Source: Pampus argenteus (Eukaryota; Chordata; Actinopteri; Scombriformes; Stromateidae). Taken from it: 64,000 nucleotides of DNA. The stretch spans positions 9,155,501-9,219,500 of the forward strand of contig CM072862.1 of the NCBI GenBank assembly GCA_036937835.1, written 5' to 3'. Every line of letters begins with the position of its first letter. Positions within the stretch are counted from its first letter, which is position 1. The position numbers were made by a program, and so were the translations under genes. The notes under the pieces were generated by a model. It was not told where the DNA came from, ran no database searches, and saw nothing but the letters and a program-made list of their open reading frames with translations. Positions 51,601 through 64,000 of the stretch are shown here, piece by piece.

Positions 51601-54600
51601 TACCCTGTGTTTGACCTGAGCTTCATGTCCAGAAAAAAATCCAGGCCTCTGTTCCATCATCAGCGTTGTTCTCGAGGCTCACTGATCTACGCCAGGACCT
51701 GATCCCAATATGCCAGGCAGGAGAATGACACAAAGTGATGTTAGTGAGCTGCCATTTCCCAGGGCCTCATTTCTTTTGTAGACTTTAGTTCCTTTACAGT
51801 AAGTCAGGTATCAGAGTCTCCTTTAGCCTGCTGAGTAATACAATTCAGAGTCTCTTTTTCGCCTTCCATCTCAGTTCGCTGACTGTTGATGCTTAATTGT
51901 GAATGGGGGTGGCTAGCTCCTAGTTTAAGCGATACTATAAAGGTGAGAGTCGCACGGTAACAAAGCTTTAAATCTTTGCTTTCATGGCCTCTACTGTTTG
52001 CCCAGTGCACCCTCTCCTGGTGTCAATTTGACTACTAAACCAAAGGGCAAAGGTCAATCTCACTCCTTGGACCATCTGTAGCTACTGGAAGGAGTTCAAA
52101 TGGAACTCTGGGGATAGTATAAGTTAGGATTGCCATGTTTACTCTGAACACATACAGTCATAAGCAGGCCCACTCAAACCGGCAAGGAAATAAAATAAAT
52201 TGTCGAGAAAAAATCACGAGAGGATCTTTTATTTGTGGCCAGTGTTGTACCCATGCGGTGATAAACTGTGTGCATTCTTGTTCGTGGCATCTTGTTTGTT
52301 CTTTTATGTTTGTCTGCCAGACTGGCAGTTTTTTTTTTTTTGTTTGTTTCTGATCTCAGGTTGGCATCACCAACATCAGAATAATCTTCTGTGTCATTTT
52401 AATGCCCTTTAATAATCCCCGCCATCTCATTTTTAATCTCACGCTCTCCTTCTGTTTTTCTTTTCCTTTACGTTGGGCATCTGTTGGCCTTTAAATGCCT
52501 GCTGCTGAGTCTCTATTTGACTTTTAAACAGGGTGTATCATGTTATGACCCAACCACAAAATGTGTATAAATCCTAAATTCTGCATTCTCTACAAGACAT
52601 GCAACTTCTGTCAGGTTTTTCAAGTTGTGAAACGTAACTCGCATGAAAGAGGAGGCAGAGCTTATGTGACTGAATGAAGCAGTGCATTGACCCTGAAATA
52701 TCACAGAGAGTTGGGTTTTTTGGCTGGCTTGGTGGAAAGGCATATAAATTCACCTTTAACTCTCACTCTCAGTTATGATTTCTGCTATTAGTGGACCTTA
52801 ATTTTGTTAAAAAATAATTAATAATACATTTTATTGTTCATTTTAACTTGAAGAGTTATCACCCAACTCTTTTAGCACATTATTTACCGTCCCCAAGTTT
52901 AATGATCGAGTCTCAGCCATTCTAATTAACTCCTGTAGGCAGCAATTTCCACCAGACAAGAACCCACCGCATATTACCTGCTCAGCACCCAATGCCAGAC
53001 AGTTAAAGTCTGGGGAGAAAAGTTGACCGTCGAGCAGCTCAAGTACTAGATATTTTCCTGGAAGTTGACAGAAACAAAAAAAGAGAGTTAAAAGTAGAGT
53101 AGCTATTGGTCAAATTAATTATAATATGGCTCCATGTTTTCTGGACGTGTGTAGGTTACTGTTTGCTTATACATTAGCTGTTACAATTGAATAGTTCAAG
53201 CATATAGTTGTGTAAATTGTCAGTTTGTTTTTTTGCCCCCTAGTGGCTGAAAATCATTCAATGCAGCTTTAACCTAGCTTTAAGCAAATTGTAATCTGCA
53301 ACCCCACTGCTAGATGCACTGCACACTGGTCCTATTGATGAATTAGTTTAGTTGTAAATTATAACGTGAACATTGCATGACATACATAAAGAAAATACTC
53401 GATGAAGCTGAAGCTAGTTCTCTCACTTTTTATGGTCACATAAAAGTATATGTGACCACAAGTATAAATATATATTTTTTGTTTGCAAAAGTTTGCAGGA
53501 GGTTACATTGGTTAGAAAAACTGATCACGTGTGTAGATTTACACACTCTCATAATTTAGTCACTTCACATTACATGGATCCAAAGCACATTCAAGGCCAA
53601 ACATGTAGTTTAGGTTGATTTAAGATGATTTGGAGAACCAAATTAAGTCACAACAGGTTTAATTTTTATGGAGTTGTATAGGTGACATCTTCATGAACCG
53701 TTCATTTGGACTGCAGACAGAAAACTGTGTTCAGCAACAGTATTCGGCAAAGCAGCAGCAGCACTATCAATTCTCCTCAATTTATGTCTCCAATTTCCTG
53801 AGTTCAGCCGGTGCCAACACCGCTGCAGATTTGACAGATGAAGTCCAGCATGTGAAGCCAGCAGCTCGTCTCTCTCTTGGAGACTCTACACCTGACAGCT
53901 TTTTCCCCCTCTTCTTCACATATAAGCAGCACAATGAGTAGCAGCAGCAGTAACACATATAATGAACAGCTCCCTACACCTGAACACAGAGTATTTCCAC
54001 TACATTAGTTTCATTGGCATCATGTGGGCAGGAGGAAAACTTACAGTGGGGGCTGTGTAACAGTATGGTGTCGACAGCACTCTTCTCCACTGGGCTCTGC
54101 TTGGGGGCCTGCCTCTCTGTGTGAAGCTCCTGTGTAGGATTAGATACTGGTGTGTGCAAGTCAAATGGTTGCTAGCTCTAATGGAGTATCCACACCTGCC
54201 TGATGTCTACATCAGCTCTGCTTACTGTTACTCATGGCCCCCATATATCAAGCAGACACACCAAGGAATGCAGAGGCATTTCCAAGAACAGTACCTCCGT
54301 GATTATAGAACGTATCATTTCTTTGACAATGGTGACCTCAAAAACCGAAAATTACAGAAATGCACTTGGAAGCAATTATGTCATGTTGAATACTTACAGA
54401 AGGGTTCTTAATCAAAAACAAAATTATTATTATTATTAGATTTATATTAGAAAGCCACATGGGCTGTAAATCAAATGACGTCCTTTAAATACGTCCTACA
54501 TAGGCCATGAAAAGTGAAAAACGGCTTTGTTTATCACAAACAAGCTCATCAAGCGACATCGATGTATGGGTCGTAAAGACATGCAAGAGGGGCGGCTGAA

Positions 54601-54740
54601 AACAAGGAGTTGTTGTTGTTGTTGTGGCGGCATCCAGTCGTGACGTGGCTTCGATACAGCAGAGCAAATAAGAGGCATCAAAGAGGGGTAGTCCTAACAT
54701 GCTCCACATTCTACAGCAGCAAGGTAAACAGCTGAGGGGA

Positions 54741-54799
54741 GAGGAGGAGAGGGGGAGGAGGGAGCCGTGGAGGGAGGGAGGGAAGGAGGGAGGGAGGAC
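54741..54799. repeat. GGGA/GGAGG purine tract
   Basis: Irregular GAGG then (GGGA)n; purine strand +. Confidence 0.88.
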
Positions 54800-54929
54800 A
54801 CACAGACCACACATTTTCAAAGTTCACCCTTAAACACACTACGCTCATAAAAGTACAGGTCCCATTATTCATGGGTGGGATTTCTGTCTCTCTCGCTCGT
54901 ATAGCACGCAGGCAAACAGCCCAAACCCC

Positions 54930-55290
54930 CGGGCTGTGTCAAATGATGAAGCATCATAATTACGCCCTTTTTATTGGCCATCTTATTCCAGCTATGACTG
55001 ATGCAGCTCCCAACCCTAAGTGTTTCCATTTGCACTTTCATGTGGCAAACGAACAGAGAAGCCACGGCTCGCCTGCCTTTTCAAAAGGTGGGCTGACAAA
55101 TATTCATGGCCTGACGTGAAGTCACTTTTAATCATGGCTGGTGACCTGTTCCTGAGGAATCTGGCTGCTGGAACATACTTATCTCCTCTGTAATAAATGA
55201 GCCTTCAAAGGGCCCACTGTGCTTGCATTATGCGGTTGTCTAAAAATAATAACTGACACATTTCTTTAGAATCACTCATAATCAAGTACC
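54930..55290. promoter_or_regulatory. Candidate conserved enhancer-like element
   Basis: About 350 bp of repeat-free sequence with ATCATAATTACGCCC, TTTTTATTGGCCATC, ACAAATATTCATGGCC and TTTTAATCATGG, following a purine repeat. Together with 19630-20030, it has the most enhancer-like texture in the window. No alignment. Confidence 0.38.
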
Positions 55291-58200
55291 CCGAGGAGGC
55301 AAATGCAGATCCCTGCTGTAAAAATGGCAGAAATAAATCAATGACCTCCCTCTACTGGTCAGAGGCCAAACTACAGTAAAGTGAATTACCAGCCCTCAGA
55401 TTTGCTTTCATGACTGGGAGAGAAAAATGCGAGTAAGGTGAGTTGCGGTTTGGCAAGGAAATATTCAGTTAACATATAATGTACTTCACAATGTCTGTTA
55501 TTTATATAACTGCATACTTAGAATATTAAATACATTGTATGTTTTCTTTTAGATACATTTGAGATAAAAAAAAACAACAAATTACAAATGTAACAGGAAG
55601 AACCAGAATGAAAACTGATATATTACATTTAAAAAGGGAAAATGATCTACATCTTGTGAATCCAAATCCCTTTAAAACTTGTATTACCTAGCCCCAGTCA
55701 AAAGTAAAAACAAGTCCGATCCATTTTTAAAATATGCCGTTAATGCTCCTGTATTACTGTGGGCAGCTGGGGAAGTGATGGATGACAAAGGGAGCCAAGA
55801 AGAGATCTGTTGATGAAGCACTATTAATAGAAATTACCTCAAACTTCCAGACTTCATATCCAACATGTACTGTAATCCTTTGCTTGGGTTTAACTTCTTC
55901 ACTATTGTCCCCCCCCCCCTCGTCTATGTTTTATACTGTCTAGTTTGAAATCTAAATTTATGACACCAATATGTTCTTTTCCATGCTTTAACAGCCTGTA
56001 AGGCATTGTGGAAGGGCTCCCTTAGTGAAAACAGATATATTCCTCCATATTAGGGAGTTATGGGGAGAGTGATCCTTAAAAATGAAAGCCATAAATCATT
56101 TCCCCTCACAATTATGCCATTAACAGGAGCATGGTTTTGTCGTTTAGGTCATGCTAATAGTTTGGCTTGAGGTTGTGGCCGTGGGGGAAAAGAGCAGGGA
56201 GCAATGCATGTTCCCCCTTCGACAACGAGAGGGGAGGCAGAGCTGAGATTGTGTTGGTGGTCCTGCGTTAGTGCTTCAGCTTTCTTCGACTGATCAGTGT
56301 TATCCGCATCTGCTCTGGATTTTGCCTTTCTTCCCCTCCTCCCCCGTCTTCCAATTGGAGTTTCTATATTGGGCTTCGTTGTGGTCTTCCAGAGAGACCC
56401 CACGACAAACTGTCGGAGTATTCTGCACTCTGCAAAAGGCACCGGATGCCAGCAGAGTACATATTAAATTTGTTACTAATTTTAAACTTGGCATGGTGGA
56501 CCACGTAGCTGCCACTAGCTCACTGGAAGCAGGCGGGTTCAGCCCCACTGCGACCACAACCACAATACAAACAAAGCATATGGAACAGCAGCTCCCAGTG
56601 TACTACTGACAGTAAATGTTTAGAAAAGGAACTTTTAAAAATAACCCAGTGTAATAGAATTAGTGGGAGAGAGGCGCCTGGCAGCATGTTTTCCCCTTTT
56701 TTGACTCCTGTACCAGATTAAAATAATAGTTTGAGAAGCATAACCAAACTAAGGAGCGGATGAGGCTGCTTTTGTGTTTTCAAGATCATTCTTATGAGCT
56801 GCCTGTGGCTGGGAAAGCCGCAGGCTTCTTCTTCTCCTTTTTTTTAATTCTTTGTTTTTTATTCCAAGCCTTCCCAAGAGGCAACACTTCAATCAAAATG
56901 TAATGACTTATTGAGCTATGTGTATGCAATATTAGTTAATGGCAGCGAATAAGGTGTTAAATAAAATACAAATACTGCTTTGTTTTTCTTTACACCAGAA
57001 GCGCAGGGACTTGGACACAGTTTTTTTCCTACGTCGCCCAGCAGCAGAGTTGAGCTGCAGCCATGGAGTGTTCATTGTCAGTGTGAAATCACAGCTATTA
57101 GCACCCAACACAGATCCATGTGGATTCTGATATGCAGCTTTTGGTGACAAGGTTGCAAGTTTTGTTTTGATAGGTGCATGTCTGTGTGTGGCTGTTTGAC
57201 AGTGTGAAACTCACTGTGATATTCTCTGGTTTCTCTCAGCTTTTGCCACCCCCCCAATTCATGCCTATTGTCTAAGTGGCTGTGTTCAACAGGATGTCGT
57301 CGCTGGCCCCAGCTGCATCTGTCACCCGTGGAACTGCAGTGACCTCTAGAGACAGTTCTCTCCACATACAGTGTGGAGGAGACCTGAGGTGTTTTGGCAA
57401 AAATCAGGTGAGGTGATAGTGTGTGTGTATGTGTAAACACAGGCAAGTTGAAACTGCGGCCCAGATGCATCAGATTGACACTAACATTATAACAGAATTT
57501 AAAAAATCACACACACACACACATGCTGACATGCACAAACATCATCAAATGTGCATACCTACACGGTCAAACAAATACAAACAGACGAGACCCTGGGCCA
57601 CCCTGATCAGAGTAGGAGCCGTGTCTTCTCTGATCTAATATGTTTAGCAAATGTTCATTTATTCTCCCCCATCAATAACACAGAGCAGCATATGTTTATG
57701 ACTCTGCCTATACTCACTCAGTTCATCTGCAGTTCATCTGAGCTGAAAACACTGGTCTTCAACCCTTCCTCCTTTCCTCTTCTAGTCAGTGACTATGTCT
57801 CTGTCACTATCGCCCTATCTTTCCATCACACAATCATACCCATTTTAATTATTTGCATTTTTTAATGTCTTACATTTGCATTGCAACATTAAAGCCGACA
57901 CCGAGAAATGCCTGGAGTCATGTGGGTTAAAGAAATGGTTAAAAAAAACCCACACAATTTTTATTTCATATTTTCAGGACAAATATGTCTAGAGCTGCAT
58001 GGTAAAATCTTTGACAACTATTGCTGTACGAGGGAGGCTAAATAGTATTTTACGGTTCCTCTTAGCTAATAGAAAATGTTTTGATATCCACATTTTCAGC
58101 TAATGTTGACGTGTAAAACCACAACACCAAGGCAGAGTATTACCTCCAGTTGCACTATGAAAGTAGAGGGACTCTGGCTTAAAAAAGCGATTATACGGCG

Positions 58201-60009
58201 TCTCCAAACATGCGGAATGATTCGCTATGGAGCCTTTACACCACAAAATTCCCAAGGTAGAAAATTATCCTGAATAAAAATTTTCCAAAACAAAGTTGTA
58301 AATCAATATCAGATGGCGGCCGAGTTTCATTCGAGGGAAATCAGTGCTTGCTTTAATTCTCCGCTGAGGAACATAAAGCATCTAAAAAAAAAAAGTACAG
58401 TAGAATAGTATCGAATAGTATTCATTCATACTTCAAAGTGCCGTAAAGGCATTTCATATGGGAAGTTATTATTGTTATCATAATTATCATTCTGCACGTA
58501 CCATAAAAGTGGATGATGGGAGAATATGTGAATGGCAGACGCTGTAAATAACAGTTGTGGTGGAGGGCTGTAAAGCTGTCTCCTCTGTTCTGTGGCAGAA
58601 GAAATAACGCGCGCTTGTGCTCAACGCATTCTGCTTTGTTCTGTGAGGTCAGTAGGTAGTGTGATACCAATTAAGTTATCTATAGAGATTTTTAAGTAAA
58701 TTCAGAGCTCTAAGTGATTAATGTCATTCAGATTTTTGTGTGTTGGACGGATGTGTGTGTTGGATAGACCTTTTAATCTAAAGGGACAATGTAGATGAAT
58801 GCATGTAAACCTGCCAAAAAGCTGCATGGACAGACAATACATATCCCAAGTGTGACTGTGTTCTGTACTGTATGTGTCGGTGTGTGTATTTACAGTGCGG
58901 TATGTGCTTCCCATTAACTATGTACAGTACAGGGGCCGATGCACAGATGCCCTGAGTGGTGCCATACGGACGATGGCTCATTAGAGCTCAGATGGAAGAC
59001 ATGAATCAAAAGGAGGAGAGGAGAGGAAACAATCAATCTGCCTAATGGGAATCCCCTGTGAGGAACGTCGGCCAGCCGTCCCAGTGCAGCTGTAGCCATT
59101 TTTATATGTGACCTCCCATCTTAAACGACCCACCAAAATGTCCCCACTGCTGCCTTATCGCCACCGGGGAACACAGGACACACACACACCAAAAGACACC
59201 CAAGCCCCACCAACAAGCTATTATATAGCGTAGGAGGCCTCCCACGGAGCGAGTGGGTGCCTCGTGGTGCTGATGTGGTTACTAAGGATGAGCTTGGGAG
59301 AACTGAAGTTCCTGGCAGTCCCTTGCACATGTGTCGTCCATATCTTTCGTACCAGGGAATGACACCCAGCTTGATGTGGGGGGCTATCAAAGAAGAGATG
59401 AGGACTGGATTTATAGCGTTGCGGGCGCCTGTGTGTGCGTGGAAGCATGCAGAAATTGTGTGTTTACTGTCAGCGTGTGAGGCTGTGGCCAAGGTTAAGA
59501 CATCAATGTTGTGGTATAGGGTAACTAGCACTTCATGAGGTCAAGGTTGGGTTTCATCATATAGTTTACCTGAACTTTCTCCCCTCTCACTTTAGTCTTC
59601 AGACAGCTTTCGTGAGCTTTGATCTGGTCCACTGCATTCTCTCTGCCTGCAGAATACTACTTATCTATTCAGCGTGGGGTTGCCAGCAGTGCTTTAAGAA
59701 TCGAGTTATGCTAAACAGAGGTTGATTTAAACCAGAGGTTGACCTTTGACCTGGGCTTAGAGGATAATGTCTCAGGCAAGGAGAGTAAAGTCCCGTTACC
59801 GTCCATGAATCAGGCCCCCACCGACATTATTTCAAAATTGCTTAGTTGCATGGAACTCCCTTTAGTGCTGAACGGACTTTCATAAAATTGATTTTCTAGA
59901 GTACACCCTTTTAGCAGCTATAAGCTTGAAATATGAACCCTTCATTGCTGAAAGCATTTCATTTTTTTGCCCCTGTGACTAATGATCCAGGGAAGAAGTG
60001 TGTTTGAAA
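55291..60009. other. Non-coding, presumed irx6-mmp2 interval
   Basis: No gene seen. Competing open frames on both strands at 56149-56609, 57078-57470 and 59121-59531 have no domains or plausible splice context. Short CACA runs near 57510 and 59180. Confidence 0.55.
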
Positions 60010-60160
60010 TTCTCCTCGGCAGCCATTTCCATAATTAAACACTGCTAATTATAGAGCTTTGGCTGACTTTAAACAAACAGGCACAGTTGCCGAGCATGCT
60101 TTCACGCCTTTCCATTTGGAAATTTATGCAAATTGTGCCCATATCGTGTGTTTTCTTAGA
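60010..60160. promoter_or_regulatory. Candidate enhancer-like element with octamer site
   Basis: CCATAATTAAACACTGCTAATTATAG is followed by ACAAACAGGC (Fox-like) and TTATGCAAATTG, with ATGCAAAT at 60126-60133. Compact combination of POU, homeodomain and forkhead-type cores. Confidence 0.34.
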
Positions 60161-60819
60161 TGAAACTGACAACATTAAGACACACTGCTCATGCTCACAA
60201 AGATCAGACAGTAACGCAGAGAGTAATACTGAGGAGAAAATGACAAGCCAATGGAGGTTTGGAGGAAATACCTTTTGCAGGTATGATATTCTGTACAACA
60301 AGGATCAAAGCTCACACTGCAAGAATATCAGATGATTGAATGTGTTCATATACATGTGTGTATCTGTGTTTGTACATACATGAATATGCATTCATTCATT
60401 ACCATGAGTGCCCCTTGGTAGAAAAAAAAAAAAAAAAAGCCTCTGTCTTGGCCAACAAACACTTCTGCATTGTCGATTCTAGTGCTATGATACTGCTTGT
60501 CAATTTATCAGCCTTTGACAGCAAGCCACTAGAAGCCATTATATCAGACAAATGAAAATTATATATGAAGATTAACATCAAGTCATTTGTTAGGGAGAAA
60601 ATAATACTGCTAGGAAATAAACAGGTTTCAGGACTGAGAGCTGTGCTGCCAGTAATTCACATATCAACAGCATTTAAATTATTAAAAAGATTGGAAATCA
60701 TAATTGGCCATATATTTTTCCCATTCTTCTCCACACAAATGGCTCGCCTGGGGTACTTGACATTCACCACTGGTTTGTAATGTAAATGACAGAACGTATT
60801 TTCTCCATATCTTAACAGC

Positions 60820-61090
60820 GGATGGAGTGATTGACTACTGAATATAAGCAAGCTACAGGTGGGGGTCAATTATCATTTAAATAATCGAGCATCAGTGGCT
60901 GCCTAGCTTGGCTGTGAAGTGTGACACATTTTTATCTCTATGCATTTCAATGAAGTCAGACTGGTACATAAAAGGTTATCACCTAGGAAACATATTTGCC
61001 TAGGCGCAAGTTAAACAGGCAAGCGAGATCAGCATAGATATTCAATTTAACCAGTCAACCCTGACCTATAAATATTTCAACAAAACCCAA
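60820..61090. promoter_or_regulatory. Candidate enhancer-like element
   Basis: Repeat-free block with ATTTAAATAATCGAG, TTATCTCTATGCATTTC, GGTTATCACC and CTATAAATATTTC. It ends at a CCCC-rich low-complexity run near 61100. Confidence 0.25.
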
Positions 61091-63789
61091 TGAGGACCCC
61101 TCTCTCCACCCCAACCCCCTTCTTTCCTTCTTTGATCCAATTCCATTTCAGCAGCGGGAGATACGAGGGAAGAGAGGGGGGGAGGACGTAAGGGAGAGAA
61201 CTCAAAGTATAAGAGAAAAAAAAATCAAGCATATTGTAGCTTATCTATTAAGTGAATTGTTTAATGCATCTGCCATCTTCTCACCCAAGGGACAGGGGCT
61301 GACTGAGAGGGGAGAGAGTGGACAGATTTACACTACAGGGCACTAGTGGCTCCAAAGTTGCGGAGGAGACGTAGTCTAATCTATAGTTGTGAGCTGACAA
61401 ATCTGGCCTGACACGATGCTCTGTAGTGGGTAGACTCACGAGATGGGCATTAATCACAGCATGTGCTCTGCTGAGAGCACAGGCACACTGGGGACACCTC
61501 AAAGTGAGCTGGAGGTTATACCAACGAGGGGATTAATCAATACAGCCCCATAATAACAGCCAACCGCCAGCACTTAAAGCCCCACCGGTACCCAAGGCAC
61601 GACGCACTCACCCTGGCCAACTCACACAGGCACTCGCTCAGGGATACATGGAGGCTAAGCATGCATGCACACCTGCACATTTCCCATTCAAGTCTGCGCA
61701 AAAGACATCAGAGCTCTCCGTGGAGCACAAGCACATTCAAGAACATGTAGGCACCTCGGGCAAAAACGAGGCTCAGATTCAATACAAATTCATTCGTTTC
61801 CTGCCTTTTGTTAGGAAGTAATCAGTACAACTTGTTAAAAGAAAAGCAACCGACTACTTATAATTACAGGTATTGTCTTAATAGCTACTATTTCATTGGG
61901 GTTGTCACCACTGGGAGTGAGAGATGTCTGTTTGTTGTTTTTTTCACTGTGTCAACTATTATAGTAAACAATTTGAATGTGAAATCTGCCAAATTGAACT
62001 GTATATATACTGAGCACACACAGACCCACTTCACATACAAACACTTCCCTTTCATGACCACACCTCATCTGAAAACTGGGCGCACACTCTATAATGTCAT
62101 GCTGTGCTGTGATTACACTGCTGCCTCACTAACACCAAACTGACAAGCTCTCTCAGTTGGGAGTATATGGGGGACGGGGTTAGGGGTTGTGTGAGTGGGA
62201 GTGGGGCAGAGTGTGAGATAACTACAGTCACCAGTGTGTGCAGAGAGCCCATAAACTGGCTCAAGTGTTCTGTCAATGGCCAGTGCCACCTACCCCTCCT
62301 TTTTTGTACAAGCCTGCCACCCACAGAGACCTCGATCAGCAGCCCACAGCCTGACAGTAGATCTGTCAGCCTCCCCCCCACCGCACACACACTTCATACA
62401 GTCAGTGAGGGCTGGTTTAGCAGGAAGCAGACAGTGTAGCAGGAGGTGAAAACTCCAGCTATTTGTCAACGTGGCGCCCGTGTCAAAATGTCAGGCCCGG
62501 GGACATTCCCTGTGCAGCTGGGCTGTTAGCTAAGGAGACAGGCCGTATGGTCGGAGCAGGAGCTTGCTGTCACCGACTAGTCAAACTGCCTGAAACCGGC
62601 AATCAAGAAGCTCTTCCTCTCACACTCTCCCTCTTAATCTATCTATCACAACTTCCCTCCACGCTCTCGCTCTGACTCCTATCTATCTCCTATGCTGCTT
62701 TTCTCCTCTGTCTCTCTCAATCTCTTGATTCACTCGCTCTGTCATTCCCAGTTTCTCCTTTTTTATCCCCTCAATCTCTCAGTCCTGCTTGTTTCTGCTC
62801 CAGTTCATAATTAATCAACTGATCAATCTACTCTTCTTTATCACTTTGCCACTACCAAAATGGAAATGGAAATTGTTTCTTCTCAACGAAATTATTGAAC
62901 CGCATCTCCAATTTTGCCTCTGCATTGTGTTTGTTTACTATCCGTTGGTCCTTTTTATGAAATACAATGATTTTTTAAGTATATAGTATAGAGGGACCTG
63001 GATAAGCAAGAGGCATGTATTAACATTCAGCCAATCACTGACAGTGATTTTATTATTATTTATTATTATTATTACTTTTTTTTTCCCAAAATATTATCCT
63101 CACATTTTACATTCTGTTGTTTGTGGCAGATTGATAGCTGGTCAAAAACAACCATTCGTGACAAAATCTCCTACAGCAAAACAAGTAAACATCTTATTAT
63201 TTGCTTGAAATGTCAATTCTGGTGGTAATTTCATTGTCTATAGGCCGTGCTTAGATACACTCAACATGGAGAGTACCAATCCCACAAGATTAAGAGCTGA
63301 AATAACAATAACAGAAAATCAAATCAAGTAACATATGAAACGTGAAAAAAAACAACATTAACTGTATTCATGAGCGACAAATTCATTGCTCTATCTTTTC
63401 TTAAGCTTCTTTGACTTGGCATTTACTACTAGAGGGTGGAGGATTTACTGTGGCAAAATGCAAACAGGGTATTTATGGGTCAAACACAGCCTTGCTGGCT
63501 TTATGGCAGATTATGGCCTTTTTTTTTCCAGAGGAGAACACAAATTCAGTTTGATAGGGGTCTGATAACATTTTACAGCTTTAATTTTAGATTTTATTAG
63601 GTCATATAGTCAGAAGGCTACAGGATTGGTGCAGGCCAGGGGGAATGCGGGTTAGGATTGGCTGACCTTTTATGACAATTTTGACAATGTTGTAATTGTT
63701 TGTGTGCATGTTTTGTCTCTTCTTCAGGCCTGTCTATCTCTCCCTGTTTTGTCCATTTTGTTTTTTTTCTTATCTTAACACCCCTCCCA
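61091..63789. other. Non-coding, nothing recognised
   Basis: C-rich and G-rich low-complexity patches near 61100-61190, TCTC-rich sequence at 62620-62780, ATT repeat near 63047. No gene. Confidence 0.58.
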
Positions 63790-63940
63790 GAGTCCATCTG
63801 GTACATTTGCTCCCCCTCAGAACGCGGGCCGGTGGAATTCCCTGGCCTAATTAATGAGCAGACACTCACAGACGGCCAAAGGCTCACATGTCTGTCTCTG
63901 TGCACCACCTTTCCTCAGGAGGCCCTTTATTGAAAAGAGA
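63790..63940. promoter_or_regulatory. Candidate regulatory block near the window end
   Basis: GC-balanced block with CCTGGCCTAATTAATGAGCAG, lying in otherwise AT-rich DNA. Both strands have open frames here but no coding signature. It may continue beyond the window. Confidence 0.2.
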
Positions 63941-64000
63941 AATAAATTAGATCAACTGGCCAGAATGTACCAGCCACCAGCATGAAATGTCACACACAGC

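Larger units (their letters stand above)
49261..54929. other. Non-coding, presumed irx6-mmp2 interval
   Basis: No gene seen. Poly(C) at 49834, an ATT repeat near 50082, T-runs at 50600 and 52330, a SINE-tail-like phrase GCCCCCTAGTGGCTGAAAA near 53236, and an ATT repeat at 54423. Confidence 0.55.

Noticed and set aside
56149..56609. Three overlapping open frames on both strands (87-112 codons)
   Set aside because: Mutually exclusive frames in GC-balanced DNA with no homology; more likely a stop-poor non-coding block.
57078..57470. 130-codon open frame on the minus strand
   Set aside because: Contains HTHTH from a GT repeat and no recognisable family; chance frame.
59121..59531. 136-codon open frame on the minus strand
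   Set aside because: Overlaps open frames on both strands, has no domain or splice context, and part derives from CACACA sequence.

Overview
The window is vertebrate nuclear DNA, almost certainly from a ray-finned (teleost) fish. The evidence is a compact six-exon Iroquois homeobox gene, abundant CA/TG microsatellites, a decayed Tc1-type transposon of the kind common in fish, and long non-coding stretches with no prokaryote-like gene density. The species cannot be named from the sequence.

One protein-coding gene is well supported: an irx6 orthologue (probably irx6a of the teleost IrxBa cluster) on the + strand, coding exons 42578-46470, predicted 502 aa. All splice junctions are GT-AG and phase-consistent. 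Exon 4 encodes the TALE homeodomain. Upstream lie a candidate promoter (CCAAT box, CRE palindrome, TATA box) and a short leader with two 7-codon upstream ORFs. Downstream lie a probable 3' UTR intron, several poly(A) signals and an AU-rich element cluster.

The remaining roughly 60 kb is non-coding. In other vertebrates irx5 lies upstream of irx6 and mmp2 downstream, and neither is visible here, so 1-42 kb is probably part of the irx5-irx6 interval and 47.5-64 kb part of the irx6-mmp2 interval. These intervals are known in other species for conserved enhancers. Several stretches here have the look of such elements (non-repetitive, dense TAAT/ATTA cores, octamer, TCF, Otx or RBPJ-like sites), but this is inference without alignments.

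Other items: an internally deleted Tc1/mariner element at 7010-7940; a GC-rich promoter-like segment at 28320-28460 with a minus-strand candidate first exon and a well-spliced-looking second exon at 26518-26628 (possible antisense lncRNA or unrecognised gene); an unrecognised 62-codon open frame on the minus strand at 40802-40990; and many simple repeats. I found no tRNA, rRNA or CRISPR array, and nothing that looks like a novel enzymatic or defence system.
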